From NCBI RefSeq assembly GCF_001664485.1, contig NZ_CP013630.1, forward strand, positions 3,289,001 through 3,353,000: a stretch of DNA of 64,000 nucleotides, written 5' to 3'. A program made the translations under genes and the position numbers. Shown here one piece after another: positions 26,427-35,704 of this stretch (positions within the stretch are counted from its first letter, which is position 1; every line of letters starts with the position of its first letter). The notes beneath the pieces are model-generated. The model had not been told where the DNA came from, searched no databases, and saw only the letters and a list, made by a program, of their open reading frames with translations. This DNA comes from Rhizobium sp. N324 (GTDB lineage Bacteria; Pseudomonadota; Alphaproteobacteria; Rhizobiales; Rhizobiaceae).

Positions 26427-27506
26427 TCAACCCGGCGGCAGCCTGTTTGCGATGACCGGCGGCAGTGCGCGCAGCACCAGCCGCCGAAGCGGCATCCAGC
26501 CAGTGCCGATGATCAATACGATCGCGCCGACGACAATCAGCGTCGTGAAGATGTAGGTATCGACCGTGGCGCTTCCCTGTCGGAAGACGCTGAAGATCGC
26601 CACACCGAGCGACAGCAGACCCGACGTCACGAAGGCGCGCCGGTCGATGATGAGACCGATCAGCATCAGCGCCGTCACCGTCGCGACGACCGCAGGTGTC
26701 TGCGACGACATGTTCGCGACGTCGAGGATACGGACGTCTGCCCCTAGAGACAGCAGGGAAACGGTGCTGTAGAGCAGCGCCGGCGCCGCCCCGAGATGCA
26801 GCCAGAAGGCAATATCCGAACGCGTCGTCCGCCGCAGCCGGTCGCCGAGATCGAAATAGAGCGCCATCGCAAACAGTCCGAGCGCGCAGATCAGGGAAAC
26901 CAGTGCCAGCACGGCGGGATGATCGAGGAAAAACGCCGGATTGCCGCTTGCCCATTGCACCAGCCGCAAAAGCAGGGTGAGGACGAAAGCAAGCGCCGAC
27001 ATGATAGAGAGCGCCAGCGACAGCGGCACGCGGTAGCGGACGTAGTAGACGCCGAGAAGGATCGGGAAGCCGGCGACGAACTGCGTCGCCTCCGCTCCGA
27101 AGGATTGGGAGGTCGGCGTCCACGGCGGGAAGAAATGGGACATCAGCAGTCCTGTCCAGCAGAACAGCGCGATCGTCAGGCTGACGGCCGGCAAAGCGAG
27201 ACGCTGGCGGTACACCAGTATTTCCGAAAGCACGATGATGGCAGGCAGCACAGCATAAAGTGCGGCAAGCCCCCAGAGGCCGCAAAGCGCCACGATGACT
27301 CCGATGGTGATCAGCACGTCGTGGAACCCGCGCACGAAGCGCGGCGTCTCCGTGTCCGACCAGGCCCGCCCCTCGGCGCTCGTTGCCGGCTCTTCGACGA
27401 CAGCGACGCCGCGCTCGCTCAAGAACGGCAAGAGCCGCCCTCCCGCCTCCGGCGAAATCAGCCCTTGGCGCGCCGCCTCGTCGAGTATCGACCTCAGTTC
27501 CGTCAT
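26427..27506 (-). CDS. DUF2157 multi-pass membrane protein
   Basis: A 359-residue protein with a soluble N-terminal domain of about 75 residues (MTELRSILDEAARQGLISPE) and nine to ten hydrophobic segments. The N-terminal part fits the DUF2157 domain. No catalytic motif or transport signature is visible and the function is unknown. The start at MTELRS gives the family N-terminus; the frame upstream runs into the palindromic repeat and is ignored. Confidence 0.78.
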   Translation of the reverse strand: MTELRSILDEAARQGLISPEAGGRLLPFLSERGVAVVEEPATSAEGRAWSDTETPRFVRGFHDVLITIGVIVALCGLWGLAALYAVLPAIIVLSEILVYRQRLALPAVSLTIALFCWTGLLMSHFFPPWTPTSQSFGAEATQFVAGFPILLGVYYVRYRVPLSLALSIMSALAFVLTLLLRLVQWASGNPAFFLDHPAVLALVSLICALGLFAMALYFDLGDRLRRTTRSDIAFWLHLGAAPALLYSTVSLLSLGADVRILDVANMSSQTPAVVATVTALMLIGLIIDRRAFVTSGLLSLGVAIFSVFRQGSATVDTYIFTTLIVVGAIVLIIGTGWMPLRRLVLRALPPVIANRLPPG

Positions 27507-27560
27507 GCCGGTTTCTCTTCCCGGAATCATTGAGCCCGCGCGGATGCTATTGTAAGCAAT

Positions 27561-27672
27561 AGAGCATGGTGCCGAAAAGTGTGAGTGGTTTTCGGGCGAC
27601 ATCATGCTCTAACTCTTTAATGTAGAACAGGATTCAGATTTTAGGCTGATCCGGCCTGAGATCATCCTGTTC
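27561..27672. repeat. two-hairpin Rhizobium intergenic mosaic repeat
   Basis: Hairpin one has arms agagcatg (27561-27568) and catgctct (27603-27610) with inner cgaaaa/ttttcg. Hairpin two has gaacaggat (27625-27633) and atcctgttc (27664-27672) with inner ttaggc/ggcctga pairing. I recognise this two-part element from many intergenic regions in Rhizobium. It separates the divergent DUF2157 and MaoC genes. Confidence 0.8.
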
Positions 27673-27700
27673 CAGGCGCTGCATATGGCGGGAGAAGCGA

Positions 27701-28189
27701 ATGGCGGCAGAAAAGCTTTCCTTTGAGGATTTCGAGCCCGGCCGCCGCTTCGCCCTCGGCCCGAAGCTGGTGCTCGCCGAGGAGATCATCGAGTTTGCAG
27801 CGGAATTCGACCCGCAGCCCATGCATCTCGACGAGGCCGCCGGCCGCGCCAGCATTCTCGGCGGTCTCGCCGCCTCCGGCTGGCATACCTCTTCGATGTT
27901 GATGCGCATGATGGCCGACAGCTACATCCTGAATGCGCTCTGCGAGGGTGCGCCGGGTATCGACCTGATGGAATGGCGAAAACCGGTGCTTTCCGGCGAT
28001 ACATTGCAGGGTCACTCGACCGTGCTTGAAGCTCGGCCGATGCGCTCGCGCCCCGGCATCGGAATCGTCAAATTCCGTCACGAGGTGGAAAACCAGCGCG
28101 GTGAGCTCGTCTGCCTGTCGGAAAATTCGGTCATGATCCGCATGCGCCCTGCCCCGGGCATCACCGTGACCCCGGAGATGACAGCATGA
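27701..28189 (+). CDS. MaoC family dehydratase
   Basis: A 162-residue hot-dog fold protein. The hydratase-2 motif appears as EFDPQPMHLDEAAG with the catalytic Asp and His, followed by GLAASGWHT. Enzymes of this group hydrate enoyl-CoA substrates. It overlaps the next MaoC gene by four bases (ATGA), so the two are translationally coupled and probably form a heterodimer or work in one pathway. The substrate is unknown. Confidence 0.9.
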   Translation: MAAEKLSFEDFEPGRRFALGPKLVLAEEIIEFAAEFDPQPMHLDEAAGRASILGGLAASGWHTSSMLMRMMADSYILNALCEGAPGIDLMEWRKPVLSGDTLQGHSTVLEARPMRSRPGIGIVKFRHEVENQRGELVCLSENSVMIRMRPAPGITVTPEMTA

Positions 28190-28653
28190 GAATGTCTGAA
28201 CTTTACACCGTCGGCGAAAAGGCCGAGATCGGCAGCTACGCCTTCACCGAGGAAAACATCATCCGCTTCGCCAGACGCTACGATCCGCAGCGTTTTCACG
28301 TCGACAAGGACGCCGCCAAGGACACCCTCTTCGGCGGTCTTTGCGCGTCGGGCTGGCACACCACCGCCGCCTGGATGCGGACCTTCCTCGCCTTCTGGAA
28401 AAACCAGAACATCACCCTCGCCCAAAGGGGCCTGAAGGCGCCGAATCTTGGCCCTTCGCCGGGCTTCCAGAAACTGCAATGGCTGCGGCCGATCTTCCCG
28501 GGCGACGTCGTGACCTATTCCGTCGCCCTGCTTTCCAGCCGGCCGCTCGCGTCGCGGCCGGGCTGGCACCTCAACACCATCCTCTGCGAGGGCGTCAACC
28601 AGAACGGCGAACCCGTCATGCGCTTTGAAAGCGGCGTCTTGGAATTCGATTGA
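28186..28653 (+). CDS. MaoC family dehydratase, second copy
   Basis: A 155-residue hot-dog protein closely resembling its upstream neighbour in layout: RRYDPQRFHVDKDAAKD holds the catalytic Asp and His, then GLCASGWHTT. The ATG lies inside the upstream stop. Tandem MaoC genes of this kind are common in rhizobia. Coupling suggests a mixed oligomer, which is inference. Confidence 0.9.
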   Translation: MRMSELYTVGEKAEIGSYAFTEENIIRFARRYDPQRFHVDKDAAKDTLFGGLCASGWHTTAAWMRTFLAFWKNQNITLAQRGLKAPNLGPSPGFQKLQWLRPIFPGDVVTYSVALLSSRPLASRPGWHLNTILCEGVNQNGEPVMRFESGVLEFD

Positions 28654-28674
28654 CGTCGCAAGAGGAATGCATGG

Positions 28675-29220
28675 TCAGTGGCCGGAGAATTCGACCAGTG
28701 TATGCACGACGACGCCGAGCTCTTCCAGCTTCTTGCGGCCGCCAAGGTCCGGCAGATCGATAACGAAGCAGGCGCCGACCACCTCGGCGCCGATCTGGCG
28801 CAACAGCTTGGTAGCGCCCACCGCAGTGCCGCCGGTGGCGATCAGGTCGTCGACCAGGATCACCTTCTCGCCAGGCTGCACCGCGTCGCGATGCATCTCC
28901 ATCTCGTCGACGCCGTATTCCAGGCTGTAGGCGATGCGCACGGTATCATGCGGCAGCTTGCCCTTTTTGCGGATCGGTACGAAGCCGGAGGAAAGCTGGT
29001 GCGCTACCGCGCCGCCGAGGATGAAGCCGCGCGCCTCCATGCCGGCGATCTTGTCGATCTTCGTGCCGGCATAGGGCTGCACGAGTTCGTCGACCGCCCG
29101 GCGGAAAGCGCGGGGATTGCCCAGCAGCGTGGTGATGTCGCGAAAAATGATGCCCGGCTTGGGATAGTCGGGAATGGAGCGGATGCTGGCGGCGAGCTCC
29201 GAAGTCATATTCTTGTCCAT
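28675..29220 (-). CDS. apt: adenine phosphoribosyltransferase
   Basis: A 181-residue type I PRTase that salvages adenine to AMP. Motifs: [26 protein letters not shown], and the PRPP loop [15 protein letters not shown]. The start could also be the ATG four codons later (MTSELAAS). The gene is downstream of the petABC operon on the same strand but a terminator hairpin lies between. Confidence 0.95.
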   Translation of the reverse strand: MDKNMTSELAASIRSIPDYPKPGIIFRDITTLLGNPRAFRRAVDELVQPYAGTKIDKIAGMEARGFILGGAVAHQLSSGFVPIRKKGKLPHDTVRIAYSLEYGVDEMEMHRDAVQPGEKVILVDDLIATGGTAVGATKLLRQIGAEVVGACFVIDLPDLGGRKKLEELGVVVHTLVEFSGH

Positions 29221-29290
29221 GGAAAGTCCATATCTGCGAGCGCTTTAAATCGGCCGCACCCTATCAATTGCCAGGGGCGGAACCAACAAA

Positions 29291-29312
29291 AAAGGCGGCC
29301 GAGGCCGCCTTT
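29291..29312 (-). terminator. terminator of the petABC operon
   Basis: A nine-base stem aaaggcggc/gccgccttt with a cgag loop has T-runs on either strand. It lies 20 bases after the petC stop and 70 bases before apt. Confidence 0.85.
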
Positions 29313-29332
29313 TGAATTTTGATCGGGAGCGC

Positions 29333-30217
29333 TCAATGCTCCTTGTTGGCGTAGACCGAGCGCTTCGTCAGGTAGATCAGCAGCGTGAAGATCGCCAGGA
29401 AGACCATCACCATGAAACCGGTGCGCTTGCGCTCCTCGAGATGCGGCTCGGCGGCCCACATCAGGAAGGAGGAAACGTCCTTGGAATACTGGTCGACGGT
29501 CTGCGGCGCGCCGTCGTCATAGGTCACCTGGCCGTCGGAGAGCGGCTTCGGCATGGCGAGGACGGCGGCAGCGTGGAAATACGGGTTGTAATGTCCACCC
29601 TGCGGCACCTGGAAACCGGCCGGCGGCTCTTCATAGCCGGTCAGCAGCGCATGAATATAGTCGGGGCCGCTTTCCTGATACTGCGTGAAGATGTCGACGA
29701 CGAACCGCGGAAAGCCGCGCTCGACTTCACGGGCTTTGGCGATCAGCGAAAAGTCAGGCGGAGCCGCGCCGTTGTTGGAAGCGGCAGCCGCCTCCGCATT
29801 GGCGAAAGGTGCCGGGAAGTGGTCCGAAGGAACTGCCTTGCGGGTAAACATCTCGCCGGCGGCATTCGGGCCGTCCTGGACCTCGTAGTTCGCGGCGAAA
29901 GCCTTCACCTGCGCCTCGGAATAACCGAGTTCGTCGAGCATGCGGAAAGGCACGAGGTTCATCGAATGGCAGGCGGAACAGACTTCGGTGTAGACCTTGA
30001 GGCCGCGCTGAAGCTGGGCCTTGTCGTAGTGGCCGAACGGACCGGCAAAACTCCACTCTTCCTCCTTGGGCTCCTTCAGCGGATAGTGCGGCGTCGCACT
30101 TTCCTCGTGATGGGCGGGCGCTGCGCCGTTGGCGGGCGTGGCTTCCTCGGCGAAGGCGGCGCTGCCGAGAAGAGCAGCGACTGCGAGCGGAAGAATGCTT
30201 GCAACAAGCGTTTTCAT
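29333..30217 (-). CDS. petC: cytochrome c1 of the bc1 complex
   Basis: A 294-residue subunit of ubiquinol:cytochrome c oxidoreductase. The signal peptide ends at AAFA-EE. The covalent heme motif CSACHS is near residue 95, the axial methionine lies in the AAAVLAMPKPLSDG segment, and a C-terminal anchor (TGFMVMVFLAIFTLLIYL) holds it in the inner membrane. It is the last gene of petABC. As in other Rhizobiaceae, cytochrome b and c1 are separate genes here, unlike the fused fbcH of Bradyrhizobium. The start is set at the signal peptide. Confidence 0.96.
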   Translation of the reverse strand: MKTLVASILPLAVAALLGSAAFAEEATPANGAAPAHHEESATPHYPLKEPKEEEWSFAGPFGHYDKAQLQRGLKVYTEVCSACHSMNLVPFRMLDELGYSEAQVKAFAANYEVQDGPNAAGEMFTRKAVPSDHFPAPFANAEAAAASNNGAAPPDFSLIAKAREVERGFPRFVVDIFTQYQESGPDYIHALLTGYEEPPAGFQVPQGGHYNPYFHAAAVLAMPKPLSDGQVTYDDGAPQTVDQYSKDVSSFLMWAAEPHLEERKRTGFMVMVFLAIFTLLIYLTKRSVYANKEH

Positions 30218-30242
30218 ATTTCTGTTTCCTTCCGTCGCGCGC

Positions 30243-31523
30243 TTAGGCATTGGCCGCCGCACTGGCTGCGGCTGTCTTGTTGCGCTTTTCGAGCACCGCC
30301 TCGGTGATCGAGTTCGGGATGCGCCGCGGTGTCTCGACTAGGCCGAGAACTGGCATCGCCACCAGGAAGAAAGCGAAATAGAGGAGCGTGCAGATCTGCG
30401 AAATCGTGGTGAACAGGCCTTCGGCCGGCTGCGAGCCGAGCCAGCCGAGGATGATCGCATTGACCACGAACAGCCAGAAGGCCAGCTTGTACCAAGGACG
30501 GTAGACGGCCGAGCGGACCTTGGAGGTATCGAGCCAGGGCAGGAAGAACAGCACGATGATCGCGCCGAACATCACGAGGACGCCGCCAAGCTTGGAGTCG
30601 ATCGGGCCAACGTTGAAGGTGATCGAACGCAGCATCGCGTAGAACGGCAGGAAGTACCATTCCGGAACAATGTGGGCCGGCGTCTTCAGCGGGTCTGCCG
30701 GAATGTAGTTGTCGGCATGGCCGAGGAAGTTCGGCAGGTAGAATACGAAGTAGGCGTAGACCAGCAGGAAGACGGAGACGCCGAGCGCATCCTTCATCGT
30801 TGCATAAGGCGTGAAGCGCACCGTGTCCGTCTTGGTCTTGACCTCGATGCCGGTCGGGTTCGTCTGGCCGGTGACATGCAGCGCCCAGATGTGCAGCACG
30901 ACGACGCCGGCGATCATGAAGGGCAGCAGGTAGTGCAGCGAGAAGAAGCGGTTCAGCGTCGGCTGATCGACGGCGAAGCCGCCGAGCAGGAACTGCTGGA
31001 TCCATTCGCCGACCAGCGGGAAGGCCGAGAAGAAGCCGGTGATGACGGTCGCGCCCCAGAAGGACATCTGGCCCCAGGGCAGAACATAGCCCATGAAACC
31101 GGTCGCCATCATCAGGAGGTAGATGACGACGCCGAGGATCCAGAGGATTTCGCGCGGCGCCTTGTACGAACCGTAATAGAGGCCGCGGGCAATGTGGAGG
31201 TATACGGCGACGAAGAAGAACGAGGCGCCGTTGGCATGCATATAGCGCAGCAGCCAGCCGTGGTTGACGTCGCGCATGATCTTTTCAACGGAGTTGAAGG
31301 CCAGCGATGTGTCGGCGGCATAATGCATGGCGAGCGTAACGCCCGTCAGGATCTGTACGATCAGCATGACGGCGAGCATCGCGCCGAACGTGTAGGCATA
31401 GTTCAGGTTCCTGGGAACCGGATATGCAATGAAGCTGTCATAGACCATGCGCGGCAAAGGCAGGCGCGCATCGACCCATTTCTCAAGGCCGGTTGACGGC
31501 TCGTAGCTGGAATGGCCACTCAT
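30243..31523 (-). CDS. petB: cytochrome b of the bc1 complex
   Basis: A 426-residue, eight-helix integral membrane protein carrying the two b hemes and the Qo and Qi sites. Visible markers are [14 protein letters not shown] (heme ligands), [19 protein letters not shown] (Qo site) and the PEWY loop in [14 protein letters not shown]. The C-terminus extends beyond the last helix with an alanine-rich tail ([11 protein letters not shown]). It lies 14 bases after petA. Confidence 0.97.
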   Translation of the reverse strand: MSGHSSYEPSTGLEKWVDARLPLPRMVYDSFIAYPVPRNLNYAYTFGAMLAVMLIVQILTGVTLAMHYAADTSLAFNSVEKIMRDVNHGWLLRYMHANGASFFFVAVYLHIARGLYYGSYKAPREILWILGVVIYLLMMATGFMGYVLPWGQMSFWGATVITGFFSAFPLVGEWIQQFLLGGFAVDQPTLNRFFSLHYLLPFMIAGVVVLHIWALHVTGQTNPTGIEVKTKTDTVRFTPYATMKDALGVSVFLLVYAYFVFYLPNFLGHADNYIPADPLKTPAHIVPEWYFLPFYAMLRSITFNVGPIDSKLGGVLVMFGAIIVLFFLPWLDTSKVRSAVYRPWYKLAFWLFVVNAIILGWLGSQPAEGLFTTISQICTLLYFAFFLVAMPVLGLVETPRRIPNSITEAVLEKRNKTAAASAAANA

Positions 31524-31537
31524 TAATCAGTCTCCCC

Positions 31538-32116
31538 TCAACCGATCTTGATCTTGGTATCGGATATAAATGAAAAGGTCGGGATCGCCAGGTTCTGCGG
31601 CGCAGGACCCTTACGGATGCGGCCGGCCGTATCGTAGACCGAGCCATGGCAGGGACAGAACCAACCATTATATTCGCCGGCCTGGCCGAGCGGCACGCAG
31701 CCGAGATGGGTGCAGGTGCCGATCATGACGATCCAGTTTTCCTTGTCCTTGCCGCCTGAACGGTCGACACCGGTTGCCTGAGCCTCGGGCGGCAGGTTGG
31801 CATTGCGGGCGACCGGATCCTTGAGATCGGCCAGCGGAACATCGGCGGCGGCCTTCACTTCTTCGGGCGTGCGGTTGCGAATGAAGATCGGCTTGCCGCG
31901 CCACTTCACCGTCAGCGACATGCCGGGCTCGAGGCTCGCGACATCGACTTCGATGGAGGCCAGTGCCAGCGTCGACGCATCCGGTCGCATCTGGTCGACG
32001 AACGGCCAGGCAACCGCGACGGCGCCGACAGCGCCCGCCATACCAGTGGTGAGATAAAGGAAATCACGGCGAGTAGGCTCTGTCGAAGCCTCGCTTGTCG
32101 TTACGTGTTCGCTCAC
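31538..32116 (-). CDS. petA: Rieske iron-sulfur protein of the bc1 complex
   Basis: A 192-residue subunit. A twin-arginine signal-anchor (TRRDFLYLTTGMAGAVGAVA) stays uncleaved as the membrane tether. The 2Fe-2S cluster ligands are in CTHLGCVP and CPCHGS. It is the first gene of the operon, with a 285-base divergent region upstream. The PetP/PetR-type regulators at 4994-6187 are candidates for its control by analogy with Rhodobacter. Confidence 0.97.
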   Translation of the reverse strand: MSEHVTTSEASTEPTRRDFLYLTTGMAGAVGAVAVAWPFVDQMRPDASTLALASIEVDVASLEPGMSLTVKWRGKPIFIRNRTPEEVKAAADVPLADLKDPVARNANLPPEAQATGVDRSGGKDKENWIVMIGTCTHLGCVPLGQAGEYNGWFCPCHGSVYDTAGRIRKGPAPQNLAIPTFSFISDTKIKIG

Positions 32117-32401
32117 GGCCTAACCATCCTCTGCGCAATTATTGCGGAATTCCGCCCTGCCCCCTCTGCCGGCGAATCGATCTGGACACAATTCGGCCAT
32201 AGATTCCCCGGCAATCCGGCGCGTTCTAAGCTTGATCGCAAATTATGTCCAGCCTTGGCAAGGGGATGAGGGCACAATGTCGCGGGAATTTCCGATGAAT
32301 TTTTTAGGGCAAACACGAGCTTGCTCTTATGTTGCATTGCAACAAAAATGCCGCCGTGATAGGCGCAGTCGCAGCCATGCCAGCGAGCCGGACCGGAACG
32401 G

Positions 32402-33334
32402 ATGAGAGACACGATTTTTTGCGTATTCAGCGTTCTCACGACCCTCGTCCTCGCCATTGTCTCGCTGCGGTATGTCACCGATTTCTATCTGCTTTCCTTC
32501 TTTTACAGCTTCCAGGTCCATCTGGCGGCGGCCGCGGCAGCCGCCTCCGTCGCCGCCCTTCTCGTCAAGCGCCACTGGTACGCGGTGGTGACGCTCTGCG
32601 TATCCGTGGTTCTTGCCGCCCACGGCGTCGTGATGATGCGCGAATTCGTCGAGCCGGCGGTCGAAGAGAGCCGCCCTGCCCTTTTCAAGCTGATGTCCTT
32701 CAATATCGAGAATGACAATTTCGCCAACGGCGCCGATATAGCCGACATGGTGATCGCCTCGGGCGCCGACGTCGTCAGTATCCTGGAGGCCGAGCCGCTG
32801 CTGTCGCAACTGCCGCGGCTCTTGAAGACCTACCCCTACTACATCGGCTGCGGCGCCGGCATGCAGGAATGCGATACGCTGGTGCTGTCGAAGCGCCCTC
32901 TCATCGAACCCCGCATCCGCAATCTCGGGCTGCTCTGGCGCAACCGCCTGACGATCTCGGCGATCGATTTCGACGGGCAGAAGGTCAATTTCCTCGCCGC
33001 GCACCTGACCAAGCCCTATTACGACGAATTCCACGGCCTGGAAATCGAGGATCTCGCCGAGATTATTCCGTCCCTGCCTGGGCCGCTCGTCCTTGCCGGT
33101 GATTTCAACACGTCGATTTTGGCGCCCGACGTGCAGTATCTCATGCGCAGCCAAGGCTTGGGCACGGTTTCGCTGGAGCCGGCGACATGGCCGATCGCGG
33201 CAGGCGCCTTCGGCATCCCGATCGATCACATCTTCAGCCGGGCGCCCCTGCGGCTGAAATCGGTACGCCGCATCGAGAACAGCTTCGGTTCAAATCATTT
33301 TGGCCTCATGGCGGAATTCGCCATCGACCCTTGA
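32402..33334 (+). CDS. membrane-anchored endonuclease/exonuclease/phosphatase family protein
   Basis: A 310-residue protein with three N-terminal membrane helices (residues 5-85) and a C-terminal EEP domain. The domain shows LMSFNIENDNF, AEPLL near the metal-binding Glu, LAGDFNTS and the terminal SNHFGLMAEF. The fold covers nucleases, phosphodiesterases and sphingomyelinases; membrane anchoring favours a phosphodiester or lipid substrate at the envelope. It overlaps the 3' end of the convergent ABC exporter gene by 45 bases. Confidence 0.85.
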   Translation: MRDTIFCVFSVLTTLVLAIVSLRYVTDFYLLSFFYSFQVHLAAAAAAASVAALLVKRHWYAVVTLCVSVVLAAHGVVMMREFVEPAVEESRPALFKLMSFNIENDNFANGADIADMVIASGADVVSILEAEPLLSQLPRLLKTYPYYIGCGAGMQECDTLVLSKRPLIEPRIRNLGLLWRNRLTISAIDFDGQKVNFLAAHLTKPYYDEFHGLEIEDLAEIIPSLPGPLVLAGDFNTSILAPDVQYLMRSQGLGTVSLEPATWPIAAGAFGIPIDHIFSRAPLRLKSVRRIENSFGSNHFGLMAEFAIDP

Positions 33335-35203
33335 GCCCGCATCCTCGTCCGTCGCCAGGAAGCCGCCGGACTGGCGCGCCCAGAGCTCGGCATAGAGCCC
33401 GCCGCGGCGAAGCAGCTGCTCATGGCTGCCCTCCTCGATGATGTGGCCGAGATCGACGACGATCAGCCGGTCGAGTGCCGCGATCGTCGACAGCCGATGG
33501 GCGATCGCAAGCACCGTCTTGCCTTCCATGATCCGATGGAGATTGGACTGGATCGCTTCCTCTACCTCCGAATCGAGCGCCGACGTCGCTTCGTCGAGAA
33601 CGAGGATCGGGGCGTCCTTCAGCATCACTCGGGCAATGGCAATGCGCTGCCGCTGGCCGCCCGACAGTTTGACACCGCGTTCGCCGACATGCGCATCGAA
33701 GCCTCTGCGCCCCTGCTGATCCTGCAGACGCTCGATGAAGTCGATGGCTTCGGCACGCCGGGCCGCCTCGACCAACCGCTCCTCGCCGGCATCTGGCCGT
33801 CCGAACAGGATATTGTCGCGCACCGAACGATGCAGCAGCGAGGTGTCCTGGCTGACAACGCCGATCTGCATTCTGAGCGATTCCTGCGTCACGGCTGCAA
33901 TATCCTGGCCATCGATGAGAATGCGGCCGTCCTGAATGTCGTAGAGGCGCAGCAGCAGGTTCATCAGCGTCGATTTGCCCGCGCCCGAACGGCCGACGAT
34001 CCCGACCTTTTCGCCGGGATGGATTGTCAGGGAGAAATTCTCTACGACCGGCAGGTGACCCTTGCCGTAGCGGAAGGAAACATTGTCGAAACGAATGCCG
34101 GGCTGCCGGATCACTAGGCTCTTCGCATCCGGCCGATCGACGAGCCCCAGCGGTTGAGAGATCAGCTCGGCGGCGTTCTGGATGGTGCCGAGATTGCGCA
34201 TGATGCCGTTGAACTGCGTCATCAGCCGCCCGAGCAGAAAATTCAGCCTGAGCACCAGCGCCAGCGAGAAGGCCACGGCTCCGGAGCTCACCATGCCGCG
34301 CAGCCAGAGATCGACGCTCAGCCCCGCCATCGTCACGATCATCAGGCCGGAGAGAAGCGCCATCGAAGCCCTGACGCCGGTGATGAACCGCGTGAAGCGC
34401 AGCACCGTATCCTGAAAGATATCGAAGCCCTGCCGCATGTAGCGGTCGCTTTCCTCGTCGCGGGCAAACAGCTTCAGCGTCTGCATGTTGCTGTAGGAAT
34501 CGACCATTCGGCCGTTCAGCATCGATCCGGCCTCCGCCGTTTCGCGGGAATGATGGCGGATCCTCGGAACGAAGTGGCGGGCAAGCAGGCCGAAGGCGCC
34601 AAGCCAGAACAGCACGACGGCGGCAAGGGAAAAGTCCAGCCGGGCGACGAGCACGAGCGTCGTCACCGCATAAATGCCGACGAACCAGACGCTTTCCATC
34701 AGCGAGGTGACGAGATCCCCGGTGGCCTGCCCGGCCGACCAGACCTTGGTAACGATGCGTCCGGAGAAATCGCTCTGGAAGAACGATAAAGACTGCCGGG
34801 AGACATGGAGATAGGATTGCCAACGTGCTAGATTATAGAAACCCGGCGTGATCACCTGCTGATCGACGAGCGCGATCAGGAAGGCGACGACGAAACGCAC
34901 GAGCCCGATGAGCGCGAGCATGCCGAACAGCTCGCCGCCATGGGCTGCCAGAAGACCGCTCCAACCGGCGCCGGGCGTGATACTGCCTAGGATATCGACC
35001 AGTCGACCGACGAACCAGAAAAGCGCCGCCTCGATTGCCGCCGATGTCCCGCCGAGAATAAGCATGGCGATGAACGGCATCCTCGCCTGGCCGATATAGA
35101 ACCAGACAAACCCGAGCGTCGAGCCCGGCGGCTGAAGATTGGCGCGCGGACGGAACGGATCGATCCAGGTTTCGAACAGGCGAAGGATGGGGCGCAGGAA
35201 CAT
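33290..35203 (-). CDS. ABC exporter, fused permease and ATPase (first of a pair)
   Basis: A 637-residue half-transporter with six N-terminal membrane helices and a C-terminal ATPase. Walker A is GRSGAGKSTLM, the signature is LSGGQRQRIAIARV, and Walker B is APILVLDEATSALD. It is of the multidrug/lipid exporter type and would act as a homodimer or with its paralogue at 35705. The C-terminus overlaps the end of the convergent EEP gene. The substrate is unknown. Confidence 0.93.
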   Translation of the reverse strand: MFLRPILRLFETWIDPFRPRANLQPPGSTLGFVWFYIGQARMPFIAMLILGGTSAAIEAALFWFVGRLVDILGSITPGAGWSGLLAAHGGELFGMLALIGLVRFVVAFLIALVDQQVITPGFYNLARWQSYLHVSRQSLSFFQSDFSGRIVTKVWSAGQATGDLVTSLMESVWFVGIYAVTTLVLVARLDFSLAAVVLFWLGAFGLLARHFVPRIRHHSRETAEAGSMLNGRMVDSYSNMQTLKLFARDEESDRYMRQGFDIFQDTVLRFTRFITGVRASMALLSGLMIVTMAGLSVDLWLRGMVSSGAVAFSLALVLRLNFLLGRLMTQFNGIMRNLGTIQNAAELISQPLGLVDRPDAKSLVIRQPGIRFDNVSFRYGKGHLPVVENFSLTIHPGEKVGIVGRSGAGKSTLMNLLLRLYDIQDGRILIDGQDIAAVTQESLRMQIGVVSQDTSLLHRSVRDNILFGRPDAGEERLVEAARRAEAIDFIERLQDQQGRRGFDAHVGERGVKLSGGQRQRIAIARVMLKDAPILVLDEATSALDSEVEEAIQSNLHRIMEGKTVLAIAHRLSTIAALDRLIVVDLGHIIEEGSHEQLLRRGGLYAELWARQSGGFLATDEDAGSRVDGEFRHEAKMI

Positions 35204-35365
35204 GGAAGCGATATAGGCGGATTGGAAGGAGCGGCAAAGGGAATGAAAAGCGGACTCAACCTTATATTTTGGTAATGATCGATAACATCGGCGGCATCGC
35301 CATTGATTCCGCCCGAACCCGTGACAATCTGACGATACGATCGCGCTTCACCGGAGAGAAGGTCC

Positions 35366-35596
35366 ATGGAAACGAAAATGCTCGTTGCGCATATTCCGCT
35401 TCCGCTCGCGGAAAGGCTCGATGCCCTGGCTCTCGACCTGGAATTGCCGCGCGACGAAGTCGTCACCGAGGCCGTTACCGCCTGGCTCGACCAGGAGGAG
35501 CACCGCCGCATCGCCGCGCTGCGCACGCTGGCCGCTGCCAACACCATCATCCTCGTCGAACATGACCGCGTCATCGACTGGGCTGACAGTCTGTGA
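35366..35596 (+). CDS. ribbon-helix-helix (CopG-like) protein, orphan antitoxin-like
   Basis: A 76-residue protein. MLVAHIPLPLAERLDALALD and the following LPRDEVVTEAVTAWLDQEE fit the ribbon-helix-helix DNA-binding fold of CopG/ParD antitoxins. The C-terminal part would normally bind a ParE-type toxin. No toxin gene follows: a terminator begins 70 bases after the stop, and the flanking genes are ABC exporters. It may be an orphan regulator or the remains of a toxin-antitoxin pair. Confidence 0.75.
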   Translation: METKMLVAHIPLPLAERLDALALDLELPRDEVVTEAVTAWLDQEEHRRIAALRTLAAANTIILVEHDRVIDWADSL

Positions 35597-35667
35597 ATAA
35601 ATAGGCGCGGCCTGCCAGCAGTCCTCAGCACCGCTGGCAGGCACAATGTAAAGCCAGGATAGGAATT

Positions 35668-35704
35668 AAAGGCCCTCCCCGCCTCCCGCCGGGAGGGCCT
35701 TTTA
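35668..35704. terminator. bidirectional terminator
   Basis: A strong stem aaaggccctccc/gggagggcctttt with an eleven-base loop serves the plus-strand ribbon-helix-helix gene and the minus-strand ABC exporter, whose stop it abuts. Confidence 0.9.

Noticed and set aside
33290..33334. Frameshift or misassembly where the EEP and ABC genes overlap
   Set aside because: Both C-termini look normal; 45-base convergent overlaps occur in compact genomes.
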